Positions 39,223 through 50,475 of a stretch of DNA of 64,000 nucleotides are shown here, piece after piece (position 1 is the first letter of the stretch; each line of letters starts with the position of its first letter). Below the pieces are notes generated by a model. That model ran no database searches. It was not told where the DNA came from and saw only the letters and a list, made by a program, of their open reading frames with translations. Where the stretch lies: the NCBI GenBank assembly GCA_903839535.1, contig CAIMCT010000068.1, positions 1 through 64,000 on the forward strand. Direction: 5' to 3'. The position numbers and the translations under genes were made by a program. The DNA is from an uncultured Desulfobacteraceae bacterium (GTDB lineage Bacteria > Desulfobacterota > Desulfobacteria > Desulfobacterales > Desulfatirhabdiaceae).

Positions 39223-40587
39223 ATGAAACAAATGTCTTTTCGGTCAGCATGGCCGATGCTGTTTTTCGCCTGTCTTTGCTTTTTTCCTTCCAAACTCCCG
39301 GCTACAGACGTGCCACCGCTAACCATTTCTGATGCCATGCAACTGGCGGACAAGCAGAATCCCAAAATCAAGGCAGCGCTTTCACAGGTTTCAGCAGCCG
39401 ATCATCGCATCACGCAGGCCGAATCTGGCTTTTTACCCCAGGTATTTTTTACCGAAACCTTCAGTCATACCAACAATCCCCTATGGGCATTTGGAAACCG
39501 CCTCAATCAGGAAGCCATCACGCAGACGGACTTTGACCCTGCCAGATTAAACCACCCCGACCCCCTCAATAACTTTAATTCAGCACTTTCCGTGGAATGG
39601 CCTGTATATCGTGGCGGCCAAACACGGATTGGCGTGAACCAGGCCAAACTCGACAGACAGGCTCAAGACCTGTTTTTAACGCGAACCAGACAAGAAGTGA
39701 TTGCCTTGGCGGCGACTGCCTATACCGGGCTGGTTCTGGCTTATCACCATCTTGATGTCATCCATAAATCCCTGGAAACGGCCAGTTTACATCTGGAGAT
39801 GATACGCAAACGGTATGAAAACGGTCTTGCCGTCAAAAGCGATCTTCTCCGTACCCAGGTTCATATTGCCGAACTGGATCAGGATCGCATTCAGGCGGAA
39901 AGCCGAATATCAATGGCGATGGCAGCGCTTAACGCCGCCATGGGCGCTCCGGGAGACAGCAATTGGCGACTGGCGACCGGACTTGTAAAAGGCGAACCCG
40001 TCCCTGGTCCCATTGATGAATGGATCGGTCTATCCCAGTCCAGACGGCCCGATATGCAATACCTTTTGCTTCAGGAACAGATCGCCGAAGATGAAATTCA
40101 AAAATCAAGAGCGGCCCATCTTCCCAATATCAATTTGATCGGAAGCTATGAACTGAATTCGCAGGATTTCAGAAACAGCGGAGACAGCTATACCGTTGGC
40201 GCCATGCTACGGGTCAATCTCTACAGCGGAGACCGGATTAGCGCCAAAACCAGGGAGTCTGAAGCCATGCTCAGCCGGATACGAGCCATGCGAAACGATA
40301 CAGCCGCAGGCATTGAGGTTCAGACCCGACAAGCATTTTTACAGGCTCAAAGCGCCTGGAACCGGATATCCGTTGCGGAAGCTGCAGTTTCACAGTCCGA
40401 AGAAGGGCTTCGCATCGTAAGAGACCGTTATGAAAACGGGCTGCTCACCCTGGTCAGCCTTCTGGATGCGGAGGTTGCGCTTCAATCCGCCCATAACAAC
40501 AGATATCGGTCCCTGCATGATTATCTGGCAGCGCGAATTCAGTTATCACTGGCTACAGGAACGCTGGACCCGAATTATGAATTATGA
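39223..40587 (+). CDS. TolC family outer membrane efflux protein
   Basis: Signal peptide then LTISDAMQLADKQNPKIKAALSQVSAADHRI; second-half repeat RIVRDRYENGLLTLVSLLDAEVALQSA. Confidence 0.93.
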   Translation: MKQMSFRSAWPMLFFACLCFFPSKLPATDVPPLTISDAMQLADKQNPKIKAALSQVSAADHRITQAESGFLPQVFFTETFSHTNNPLWAFGNRLNQEAITQTDFDPARLNHPDPLNNFNSALSVEWPVYRGGQTRIGVNQAKLDRQAQDLFLTRTRQEVIALAATAYTGLVLAYHHLDVIHKSLETASLHLEMIRKRYENGLAVKSDLLRTQVHIAELDQDRIQAESRISMAMAALNAAMGAPGDSNWRLATGLVKGEPVPGPIDEWIGLSQSRRPDMQYLLLQEQIAEDEIQKSRAAHLPNINLIGSYELNSQDFRNSGDSYTVGAMLRVNLYSGDRISAKTRESEAMLSRIRAMRNDTAAGIEVQTRQAFLQAQSAWNRISVAEAAVSQSEEGLRIVRDRYENGLLTLVSLLDAEVALQSAHNNRYRSLHDYLAARIQLSLATGTLDPNYEL

Positions 40588-40597
40588 ATTACGAATG
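40571..40597. repeat. AATTATGAATTACGAAT dispersed repeat at the TolC stop
   Basis: cgaattatgaattatgaattacgaatg; related inverted copy at 40630-40650. Confidence 0.7.
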
Positions 40598-40653
40598 AAA
40601 AGCGAATAGTGCTGGTTGAATGTTTTTTTAATTCATAATTCGTAATTGAATCA

Positions 40654-41832
40654 ATGGAGACTGTTATGCTGAAACACTGTTTGATCTATGGAATGGCTGG
40701 CATGGTATTTATCCTGTTTTCAGGATGCAGCGAAAAAATTGAACCTGGCGCCGTAAAATCTTCTCAAGCGCGGTCAATCAAAGCGCCAGTGGCAGTGGCT
40801 GCAATCAACCAGGAACCCATTCTTTACGAGGCGACCGGTACCGTATCAGCGGAGGCGGCCAGCACCCTTTCCAGCAAGATCATGGGTGTGGTGAAGGCGG
40901 TTTATGTCAAGGAAGGCGACCGGGTCAAAAAAGATCAGGTTCTGGTGGACATTGATCCAAGGCAGGTCAGGGCCCAGCTTAATCAGGCGGAAGCCGCCCT
41001 TTCAGAGGCCAGAAAGGCGGAGGCGGCCGCGCTTTCCTCACAGCATGCGGCCAAAGCATCCGCCGATTTGGGCGGAGCGACATACAACCGATATGTGAAT
41101 CTGATGAAAACCGAGTCTGCAAGCCGCCAGGAATTTGACGAGGTCAGCGCCAGGTTTCGCCAGGCAGAGGCATCTCTGGGTCAGGCGCAGTCAATTTTGG
41201 AAGCTGCCCGGTTCCGGATTCAACAGGCTGAAGCGGCTGTGGCAGGGGCCAGTGTCGGTGAAAAAGATTCAAAACTCTTTGCACCTTTTAACGGCGTTAT
41301 ATCCGCCAAACTGGTGGACCCCGGAAGCCTTGCAGCGCCTGGAACACCGCTGCTAAAACTCGAAAGCACCGATGCATTTCGCGTGGACATGATCCTTCCC
41401 GAAACCTACCTTCAGTTTATAACACTTTCTCAAACCGTATCGGTTTCCATTCCTTCCGCCGGCAGCAAGGATTTTGAGGGGACGATCAGGGCCATTTTTC
41501 CCGCTGCTGATGCCGCCAGCAGATCCTTTACTGTTCAGGTAGCCATTCCCTTTCACCCGGCAATTCACTCCGGAATGTTCAGCCGGGTAACTCTTGCCCA
41601 TGGGAATCAGGAAAAGCTGCTTATTCCCACAAGTGCGCTCATCCTCCAAGGTCAGCTTACCGGGATTTTTCTGCTGGATTCCGATCAGATCGCCCGGTTT
41701 CGAATTCTTCGCACAGGCCGAATATTCGGAGCCAGTGTTGAGGCCCTATCCGGAATCAGGCCAGGCGACCGTTTTGTGGTGATTCCTCCGCCGAACATGG
41801 TCGATGGCTTTCGGGTGGAGGTGCCGTCATGA
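40654..41832 (+). CDS. RND efflux periplasmic adaptor (MFP/HlyD-like)
   Basis: Lipobox [50 protein letters not shown]; coiled-coil hairpin. Confidence 0.94.
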   Translation: METVMLKHCLIYGMAGMVFILFSGCSEKIEPGAVKSSQARSIKAPVAVAAINQEPILYEATGTVSAEAASTLSSKIMGVVKAVYVKEGDRVKKDQVLVDIDPRQVRAQLNQAEAALSEARKAEAAALSSQHAAKASADLGGATYNRYVNLMKTESASRQEFDEVSARFRQAEASLGQAQSILEAARFRIQQAEAAVAGASVGEKDSKLFAPFNGVISAKLVDPGSLAAPGTPLLKLESTDAFRVDMILPETYLQFITLSQTVSVSIPSAGSKDFEGTIRAIFPAADAASRSFTVQVAIPFHPAIHSGMFSRVTLAHGNQEKLLIPTSALILQGQLTGIFLLDSDQIARFRILRTGRIFGASVEALSGIRPGDRFVVIPPPNMVDGFRVEVPS

Positions 41833-43598
41833 CCCAGCCCGGCATGGCAGGCAAGATCGCCGGCTATTTCATCAATTCGAAGCTGACGCCCCTGTTCATA
41901 ATCGCATCGGTCCTTCTTGGCATTGCCGCTGTTATTGCCCTGCCTCGCGAAGAAGAGCCCCAGATCATTGTTCCCATGATCGACATTTTTGTGAAAATGC
42001 CAGGAGCCAGCGCCAAGGAAGTGGAAGAACGAGCAACACGCCCCATGGAGAAACTGCTATGGGAGATTCCCGGTGTCGAGTACGTCTATTCCACATCCAG
42101 CCCCGGAATGTCCATGGCGGTGGTGCGGTTTTATGTGGGCCAGGATGAGGAAAAGTCAATTGTCCGCCTCCAGTCCAAACTGATGGCCAATATGGACCGG
42201 ATTCCACCTTCTGTTTCTCCGCCTTTGATAAAACCCCGCTACATTGATGATGTCCCGATTCTGGCCTTGACGTTCTGGGGAAAGGATGCAGATCATTACG
42301 TCCTTCGCCGGGTGGCTGCGGAAGTGGACGATTTGATCAAACGGGAAGAGAATGTCTCCATTACTACCCTCATCGGCGGATATCGGCGGCAACTGACCGT
42401 TGATCTTGACCCGATCAGACTTTCGGCCTTTGGACTGGATATTGGCCGGGTCTCTGCGATGGTCTGCGCCGCCAATCAGGAGTCCGATGCAGGCGCATAT
42501 CCTTCACCTGCTGGTCAAATTCGGGTTCATGTGAATGGATTTTTGAAAACCAGCGCAGATGTTGAAGGCATTGTCGTTGGCGCTTATAACGAAAAGCCGG
42601 TGTATCTTAGGGATGTCGCCATAATTTCGGATGGCCCAGGAGAGCCCGACCAATATGCTTTTTTCGGGATGGGTCCTGCAGCATCCGAAAAAGGGCTCCG
42701 CGCTGCTGATGAGTCAACAAAAGGCGTGTATCCGGCTGTGACTCTGACGGTCGCCAAGCGCAAAGGCGCCAATGCCATTTCCGTTGCGCAGAAGGTTCTA
42801 AATCGCGTTGAGGATGCCAAAGGATCCGTGATCCCAGGTGATATTCAGATGACCGTTACCCGGCATTACGGGGAAACCGCAAAAGAAAAATCAGACGAAC
42901 TGCTGCTTCACATGCTGATCGCTATTGTTTCCGTCACCATTCTCATCTGGTTTACGCTGGGGCATCGGGAGTCCGGCGTGGTGGCTCTTGCAATCCCGGT
43001 GACGCTGGCTCTGACGCTTGCGGTGTTCTATCTCTATGGCTACACCCTTAACCGCATTACCTTGTTTGCGCTTATTTTCTCCATCGGCATCCTGGTGGAT
43101 GACGCTATCGTGGTGGTTGAAAACATGGTGCGACATTTCCGCCTGCCCGAAAACGCCAGCCGCCCCCGTCTGGATGTAGCCATAGAAGCTGTGGATGAGG
43201 TCGGCAACCCCACCATTCTGGCGACACTTACCGTTATTGCCGCCATCCTTCCCATGGCGTTTGTTGGCGGGCTGATGGGTCCCTATATGCGGCCCATTCC
43301 GGTCGGAGCTTCCGCCGCCATGTTTTTTTCGCTTATGGTTGCTTTCATTGTAACGCCATGGGCGTCTTTAAGGCTTATTCGCCATCATGACGGCCCGGTT
43401 CACGCTGAAACCGAAGACTGGAGCACCCGGCTTTACCGGAAGGTCATGACCCCCCTGATTGAAACAGCATTCTGGCGCTGGATATTTTTGGCGGCTGTCG
43501 CGGCCATGCTGCTGATAGCCTGTGCAATGGTGGGTGTCAGCATGGTAAAGGTCAAGATGCTTCCTTTGATAACAAGAGCGAATTTCAGGTCATTATAG
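41829..43598 (+). pseudogene. RND efflux permease, N-terminal part, interrupted by an apparent 1-nt frameshift
   Basis: RND motifs; ends [17 protein letters not shown] where the -1 frame reads [21 protein letters not shown], continuing in the next ORF. Confidence 0.88.
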
Positions 43599-43600
43599 AT

Positions 43601-45049
43601 ATGCCGGAAAGCGCAACCCTTGAAGAAACCGCTGCCGCCGGCCTGGAAATGGGAGATTATCTGAAAACCGTCAAAGAAGTAATTGACTATCAGATTCATG
43701 TTGGAATCTCCGGTCCCTTTAATTTTAACGGTCTGGTCCGGCATTACGATCTGCGGAAGGGCGCATATATGGCGGACATTCAGGTCAATCTGGTTGGAAA
43801 AGGAAAGCGCGGTCAGCAAAGTCACGAAATCGCCAAGCGGGTCCGTCCGCCTCTTGAAAAAATCGCCAACCGTTTTAACGCAAGAGTCAAGGTAGCCGAA
43901 GTTCCGCCAGGACCTCCGGTACTATCTACATTGATCGCCGAAGTCTATGGCCCCGACTACGAACGCCAGCGGGAAATCGCCCTTCAAATCCGCCAGATTT
44001 TCGAGCAGACTGCTGGAGTTGTAGATGTGGACTGGTACATGGAAGATAGCCAGCCCAGGTTTGATCTGGTGGTGGACAAGGAAAAAGCCGCACTACATGG
44101 CATAAGCGTAGCCCAGATTGCAGGGACACTGGAACTGGCGCTTTCCGGAAAACAGACCGGCCTGCTGCACCAGCCCAGGGAAAAAGAAGATGTCCCCATC
44201 ATTCTCCAGCTACCCCTGAAGGACCGTGCTGGAATTGAAAAACTTGAGACCATCAAGATCGCAGGGGCAGCAAATCGTCTGGTACCGCTTTCGGCGCTGA
44301 TTGTGGCTAAAAAGACAGAATCCGAGCGCAGCATTTATCATAAGAATCTGATGCCGGTGGTCTATGTGATCGGGGATGTGGCCGGTGAAAGAGAAAGCCC
44401 TGTTTACGCTATTCTGGAAATGCAGAAAAAAATAGATGCCATCACCCTTCCAGAAGGGTATAAAATTGCTCAGCACACTGCTGGCCTTCCGGACAGCGAT
44501 CGCAAGTTCGCCATGAAATGGGACGGCGAGTGGCACATTACTTACGAGGTGTTCCGGGATCTGGGAATAGCATTCGCCGTGGTTCTGGTCATTATTTTTG
44601 TTCTTGTGGTTGGCTGGTTTCAGTCGTTTTCCACGCCGCTGGTCATCATGATGGCCATTCCCTTCTCCCTGATCGGCATATTGCCGGCTCACTGGCTGAT
44701 GGGCGCATTTTTTTCAGCTACCTCCATGATCGGCTTTATTGCCGGGGCCGGAATCGTGGTTCGAAATTCCATCATTCTGGTGGATTTTATTGAAATTCGA
44801 GTTGCCCAGGGTATGCCCCTTGACCTTGCAGTCATTGATGCCGGAGCCGTTCGCTTTAGGCCCATGATGCTGACCGCGGCCGCTGTGGTTGTGGGCGCAT
44901 CAGTCATATTGTTTGACCCTATTTTTCAGGGCCTTGCCATCAGCCTGATGGCCGGAGAAGTGGCATCGCTTCTCTTTTCCAGGATGACGGTTCCGATCCT
45001 GTATTATCTGGACAAACGCTGGGAAAGCGAACATGTCAGTAATAATTAA
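43601..45049 (+). pseudogene. RND efflux permease, C-terminal part
   Basis: Continuation: [22 protein letters not shown]...[23 protein letters not shown]...[25 protein letters not shown]. Confidence 0.88.
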
Positions 45050-45320
45050 CTAAACCCGGAAAATGAAACAGAGAATGCGTGCAAATAGACACTAAGGGAA
45101 ATTAGTGGCTATTCCCCAGCAATTCTATTTTTGAGCTTCACAGCAACTATCGGATTCGAATCAGTAGCAAATCATATGTCTGAACTCGTGCAGCCCTTTC
45201 AAGGTTAATAAATAGGCATCAATTAACTAAATAAGAACTTACCGAACATTTAGAGTCGGAAATCAATACACTTGGCTATCCCCTGGCTGCTCTTTTTGGG
45301 TTCTGCGTGGCTTTGGTATC

Positions 45321-45362
45321 CTATACTGCAAACGGGCATAATCCGCACTTTCCTTATGCTCC
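45321..45362. repeat. 42-nt dispersed repeat (CTATACTGCAAACGGGCATAATCCGCACTTTCCTTATGCTCC)
   Basis: 37/42 identical by eye to 54083-54124. Confidence 0.8.
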
Positions 45363-45396
45363 CTCTCCCAGCGGGGGAGGGTTGGGGTGGGGGTCC
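45359..45396. repeat. REP-like palindromic unit (CTCCCTCTCCCAGCGGGGGAGGGTTGGGGTGGGGGT)
   Basis: Same family as 49864-49955. Confidence 0.75.
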
Positions 45397-45654
45397 AAAA
45401 GTGCAGATTGTGACAGTTGGCAGTATACATCGTTTTTTCCGTGCGAAAGATTATGGCCAATTGAATCTATAAGCCAACCTTCTGCGATAATCTCTTGCTA
45501 AATCATAAAGTGATCAAAATGTTCCGCTTACCAACAGTGTTGATTTATACCCCCTTGTGATGGAAATAAACGAGATGTTTAATGTTCATAGCACAACCTG
45601 GTAGCGGGTCAGCCGACTGAAGTCTGAGCAAGCTGAGAAGGTAACTACCATAGA

Positions 45655-48600
45655 TCAGCTCGCGGGTTTTCGCTTCCAGCGAAGCTCGACTTTTTTCCAT
45701 GCGCCGCCCTGGGTGAAACACTGCCAGCCCCATTTCAGCCAGTTCAGCAACGAGAAAGCCAGCCAGAGGGACCAGAGCAGCATCAGGCCATGAAACACCC
45801 ATTCCGGAAGACTGATGATCCAGGGGTCCGGCATAAAGCCGACTATTCTGTCCTGGGTCCAGTTCAGAACCCGGCTGGTGGATTGGTTTCCGGCGATCTG
45901 CATATCGGGAATTCCCATTAGCCCGTTTTCAATCGCCATGTATAGTCCGGATAGCGCCGCCGCTGTCCAGACTGCCAGTAAAAGCTGCGAGAAATTATAA
46001 GAAACCCATCCACCGCTGGGGATGGCGGTGTTTCGAATGCCAAGAGCCAGCAGCCATCCCACAATGATCAGCGCCATCAAGGGCGATGACTGGGCGAGAC
46101 CCATGGTTAAGAGCAACCAGTGGTGAGTCTTTAGCGGAGCAAGAGATGTTTTCCCCAAGCCGATCGAAATCAGAACTACGATCAGAAGATACCCCCAGAA
46201 CAGTACGGCGGGGCCCAGCCTGGGGCCAGACACCCAGAGTATCCAGCGGTGTTCCGGAACGTGAATGGCGATGGACGCATTGACAGCCGGAGCGCCAATG
46301 GAAACTTGAGGCGGGTGATAGCGCCACAGGCCGGATGACGGTTGCTGCCATTCCAGAACAATTTTCTGAGTTCCGGGAACAAGCGGAATCAGCACTTTCC
46401 GATCTTCCTGCCGAATAGGCTGTGACCGGCCCTGAATACTGACTTTCTGAAGTCTGGCATCCTGCGGCAGCTCCAGTTGGTGCTGGCCTCCTCTGCTGGT
46501 GCGGAGCATTATCGTCAGTTCCGCTTTATCCAGCCGCTCTCCGGGTGTCCACTTCAGAGCGGCGCTGTCCATCGTGATGATCGGGCCGTGAATCGCGGCA
46601 GGCCGTGAAATGCGGATATCAATGATCTCTCCCGGCCAGGGCCGCCACTCGGGCCGCCATTTTCTCTGAGAATCTTGCTGATGAATCACGGGAATTCCGG
46701 AAAAATCACAGTGCCATACCGGACTTGCTTCCAGAACCCATGATTCCGTCCATGGGCTGTCTTTTGGTGCGGTCAAGTGCAGCGTTTCAGTGAAATCAAG
46801 GTGTGAAATCAGGTTAATTTCCTGGGTGCCGGAATCAACATTGATCATGGCCTTTTGCTGTTCCGTGGGGATATCGGCAGTGGTCACTGACTCTCCGGCT
46901 AACAGCGGAAACTGAAGGGACACTGGGGTACCAGGAGGGGTCAACCGGGTGATGGTGGTCCGAATCTCCCATGTCAGGCCCAGGAAAAGCACTCGGTCAA
47001 CGTGAAAAAAAGGAGAAAGCGAGCTGGTTCCAACAGAAACTACGGACGGGTCCTGTTTTTCAATCCTCTGAAGCTGGATTCCGGCAGTCACCTGGCCGCC
47101 CGGCCCTATCCCCTGAACAGACCAGCCGCTGACAGTAGCCGTAACCTGGCGGGGTTTGATGGGCAGTGCGATCTGAATGGCATTTAATTTAGCGGTTTTA
47201 CCGCTGAGAATCAGGCGGTGAATGCCCTGCGGAACCAAAGCCCATAAATGGCCGTCAGCATCCTTCTTGAGACCTTTTAATGGCTGTTGATTCAGCAATA
47301 CGGTGTCCGGAGTCCAGTTTTGCCCATCTCCAGGCAAGGGAATGGCGGTTTCGGTGGCAGCCTGGACATCCATCAGCATTCTAAGATCGGTTGCGTCAAC
47401 CTGAACCTCCATTCGGGAAACATCGGCGCAGATCGGGAAGCAATCAGGTTTTTTTAACAGCCGGTGCTGAAGTTCCTCCAGAAGTTCATTAGGCGGATAG
47501 GATGCCGACAGAGCTTCCGCCTGTGCGCATGCCGAAAATCCCACTACTCCGCAGAACAACAGCATTGCAGCCAGGGTTGTGTGCCGGCCAAAATATCTCT
47601 TGGTGATACTGTTTCGCCAGTAGCCACCAAAATATCTCACGTCGCAGAGGCCCGCAGTCAATACTGCCAGCAGAATAACCCGGATGACTGCAAGTAGCAG
47701 GTTAAATCCTGGCGATATCAGCCAGAGCCGGAAGGTTTGGTCTTTGTCTATAGGTCCGTTCCACCTCATTGTAAAGGATCGCCATTTCCATCTGGGAAGG
47801 CCCGGACCTGTTTGAATCAGGGCTTGTGGGTCCTGGGCCAGAGTCTGGAGCTGGGCCTGAAGCTGAGACTGGTGCTGAGACTGGTGCTGAGACTTGAGCC
47901 GAGCTTGGGGCTGAGCCTGATTGATGCGGGCAGCCTTTTCTTCCTTGGCTTTTACGGGCACCGCCGGAAGAAAATCGTCTGATTTTTGCATGAGCGCTTC
48001 CCGCTGCAATTCAGGCTGCGGCGCAGTGGATGAGCCATTGAAGGAAGCCTTGACAGGCATCTGCGGATAGGCTGAGATTTTTTCCAGTTGCGGGTAAAAT
48101 CCTTGCCGTATTTCCTGAATCAAGAAAGGAATGGCAATGGTCAGAAGAACTACAACACTGCATAGATTCCACAGAATAGCAGCTTTTTTCACCCACCCCT
48201 CCGGAAGTACCCGGGCCAGAGCGGTAGCTGCCAGAAGACTCAACCAGACGGTCTTGGGCGCGCCGGGTTCATGGTAGATGAGGGTCATGGTGACAAGAGC
48301 CAATCCCCCCCAGGTAAAAGATTTGAGCCGTGTGACTGCCATGGTCGTGACAAGAACCAGAAAAAAATCCAGAAGAGACCAGCGTTCCACCCATGAGGCC
48401 GGCGTTACATCCACGCCACCTGCGGCAAAAAGCTTCCATCCGGGGGGAAGGTTCAATGCGCCGGAAGCGCTTTGGAACCCGTGATCCCAGCCCGCTGCCG
48501 GTATTCGGCGAAGCGGCGAATTAATTCGTGAATCAGCATCCAGCATCAACTGCCCTTGCCTCAGCTCAACCCCGGCCTTGCCTTCCTGGCCATGAGCAGT

Positions 48601-49824
48601 AACAAGCTGATCGACTCCATCAACCGCAACCTTTCCCAGAACGCTGGGCGGATTCATGGCCAGAAACCATTGACGGCTCAGGGTTCCTGTGACCATATCA
48701 TTTTGGGTAAATCCCATTCCGTCAAAATCCAGCCACCAGGTTCGAAATATGTGCAGTTGGTCAGGCGCAGGATCACTGTCCCCCCGTCGAAGCGTTTCGA
48801 AACGGATAACGGTTTCAGGGTTGATCAGATAGGCTGGTAATTCTTTCCATGCAGGCGGAACCTCGGCCTGGCCCGGATCAATTGCCGGAGCACCTGAAAT
48901 GGTCACCATCCGTAAATGGTTTTGGGACTCAAACGACCAGATTTCCTGGCCATGAGTACATGCGCCTGCCGCGATACTGTCAATGGGGTTTTCGAACCTG
49001 GTTTCAATTTCCAGTATCCAGTTTCCGGGCCTTGCCTGAATCATCACTTCACCACTGGGGCTGATTCTTGCGGGCAGAGCTGATGTCAGTTGGAGGGGAA
49101 CAGCGCCTTTCAGAAGCACATCATTCAGACGGATTTCCCGGGCCTGTCCGGATACATCCATTCGAAGATAATGAATGGCTGTCATGGGAATGGTGTCTTT
49201 AAAAAGCCTGAAAACGCGAATATCCAAACGATTTTCAAGAGTTGAATCGGAATCCCGTTTCTGAATCCAGAGTCTTCCGGAACTGTCTATCAGCGGCTGT
49301 TCCACCAGCCGGCCTTTCACCAAAAGCGTCACAATGCCGGATTCCGGAGGAATCATCAGCGTTTCCGGCAGCTCTTTCCAGGAAAAATATCCACTTACCC
49401 GGTGTTCGCCCTTGGTAAGCTGGATGGAAGGAACCTGGTCCCGCAGCAGGACAGGCACCCGTTTTCCATCCAGCTCGATGTTGTCAGGATAGAGTTCCGG
49501 ATTTCCGGGAAGCGGTGCCCAAGAGTCGCGAAACACCATCCACTGCTGTTCAAATTCGCCTGTGTTTTCTTCGATGGTCAATTTCAATCGGGAAGGCCAC
49601 AGGCATGCAGGCCAAAAGATATCCTGGTCCGAATCGTTATAGCGTGCAGGGCAGAATTTTTCTTCCATGCCGTATAGAACCCAGGATTTCCATCCGGAAA
49701 GCTCCTGGGGAATTCCAAGTGATGGCGAGACAGTCGCCAGAGAATATGGGGCGACCACGGTAAGCAGGCTTATGCTTAAAAAAACAAGTGCTCTGACCCA
49801 AACAGATTTTTGCGGAGCTGTCAC
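45655..49824 (-). CDS. large membrane protein of unknown function with internal duplication and Q/S-rich linker
   Basis: Signal/TM at N-term, two extracytoplasmic modules each followed by TM clusters, linker QPQARLKSQHQSQHQSQLQAQLQ. Confidence 0.75.
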   Translation of the reverse strand: MTAPQKSVWVRALVFLSISLLTVVAPYSLATVSPSLGIPQELSGWKSWVLYGMEEKFCPARYNDSDQDIFWPACLWPSRLKLTIEENTGEFEQQWMVFRDSWAPLPGNPELYPDNIELDGKRVPVLLRDQVPSIQLTKGEHRVSGYFSWKELPETLMIPPESGIVTLLVKGRLVEQPLIDSSGRLWIQKRDSDSTLENRLDIRVFRLFKDTIPMTAIHYLRMDVSGQAREIRLNDVLLKGAVPLQLTSALPARISPSGEVMIQARPGNWILEIETRFENPIDSIAAGACTHGQEIWSFESQNHLRMVTISGAPAIDPGQAEVPPAWKELPAYLINPETVIRFETLRRGDSDPAPDQLHIFRTWWLDFDGMGFTQNDMVTGTLSRQWFLAMNPPSVLGKVAVDGVDQLVTAHGQEGKAGVELRQGQLMLDADSRINSPLRRIPAAGWDHGFQSASGALNLPPGWKLFAAGGVDVTPASWVERWSLLDFFLVLVTTMAVTRLKSFTWGGLALVTMTLIYHEPGAPKTVWLSLLAATALARVLPEGWVKKAAILWNLCSVVVLLTIAIPFLIQEIRQGFYPQLEKISAYPQMPVKASFNGSSTAPQPELQREALMQKSDDFLPAVPVKAKEEKAARINQAQPQARLKSQHQSQHQSQLQAQLQTLAQDPQALIQTGPGLPRWKWRSFTMRWNGPIDKDQTFRLWLISPGFNLLLAVIRVILLAVLTAGLCDVRYFGGYWRNSITKRYFGRHTTLAAMLLFCGVVGFSACAQAEALSASYPPNELLEELQHRLLKKPDCFPICADVSRMEVQVDATDLRMLMDVQAATETAIPLPGDGQNWTPDTVLLNQQPLKGLKKDADGHLWALVPQGIHRLILSGKTAKLNAIQIALPIKPRQVTATVSGWSVQGIGPGGQVTAGIQLQRIEKQDPSVVSVGTSSLSPFFHVDRVLFLGLTWEIRTTITRLTPPGTPVSLQFPLLAGESVTTADIPTEQQKAMINVDSGTQEINLISHLDFTETLHLTAPKDSPWTESWVLEASPVWHCDFSGIPVIHQQDSQRKWRPEWRPWPGEIIDIRISRPAAIHGPIITMDSAALKWTPGERLDKAELTIMLRTSRGGQHQLELPQDARLQKVSIQGRSQPIRQEDRKVLIPLVPGTQKIVLEWQQPSSGLWRYHPPQVSIGAPAVNASIAIHVPEHRWILWVSGPRLGPAVLFWGYLLIVVLISIGLGKTSLAPLKTHHWLLLTMGLAQSSPLMALIIVGWLLALGIRNTAIPSGGWVSYNFSQLLLAVWTAAALSGLYMAIENGLMGIPDMQIAGNQSTSRVLNWTQDRIVGFMPDPWIISLPEWVFHGLMLLWSLWLAFSLLNWLKWGWQCFTQGGAWKKVELRWKRKPAS
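47863..47898. repeat. three 12-bp tandem units (CTGAGACTGGTG) encoding QHQS repeats
   Basis: ctgagactggtg ctgagactggtg ctgagacttgag. Confidence 0.85.
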
Positions 49825-49863
49825 GTTATTCCTCCTCTGATGATCTGTTAAACGGCAACACGC

Positions 49864-49955
49864 TCCCCTCTCAGCGAGAGGGACCGTGGGGAAGGCAAGT
49901 GGCTGGCTTGAGACAACTTTTCACCCCTCCCAACATCCCCCCGCTGGGAGAGGGG
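49864..49955. repeat. inverted pair of REP-like units (BIME/MITE-like)
   Basis: CTCCCCTCTCAGCGAGAGGGACCGTGGGG and CCCCTCCCAACATCCCCCCGCTGGGAGAGGGGCCTC in inverted orientation. Confidence 0.75.
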
Positions 49956-50106
49956 CCTCAACGCTTACAATTATTATAATGGAAAGTTGAAATTGAAAAG
50001 AAAAAAATGATTGAATTGATGAATTGGTGGACCGTCGGGGTGAAAGAATGGTTGGATAATTCCCTGCAATCGCCGTTTTCCGGAGAGTGCAGGGATTCAG
50101 GGGAGA

Positions 50107-50475
<369 letters not shown>

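Noticed and set aside
43555-43605. Programmed -1 frameshift site in the RND gene
   Set aside because: The direction fits, but no canonical X XXY YYZ slippery heptamer or obvious downstream structure was seen; mutation or sequencing error is more likely.
47844-47923. Short tandem repeats considered as a CRISPR array
   Set aside because: Units are 12 bp, contiguous, in frame within a CDS, with no spacers.
50061-50095. Inverted repeat TCCCTGCA...TGCAGGGA after glnB considered as a terminator
   Set aside because: 8-bp stem without a following T-tract on the minus strand; too weak to call.
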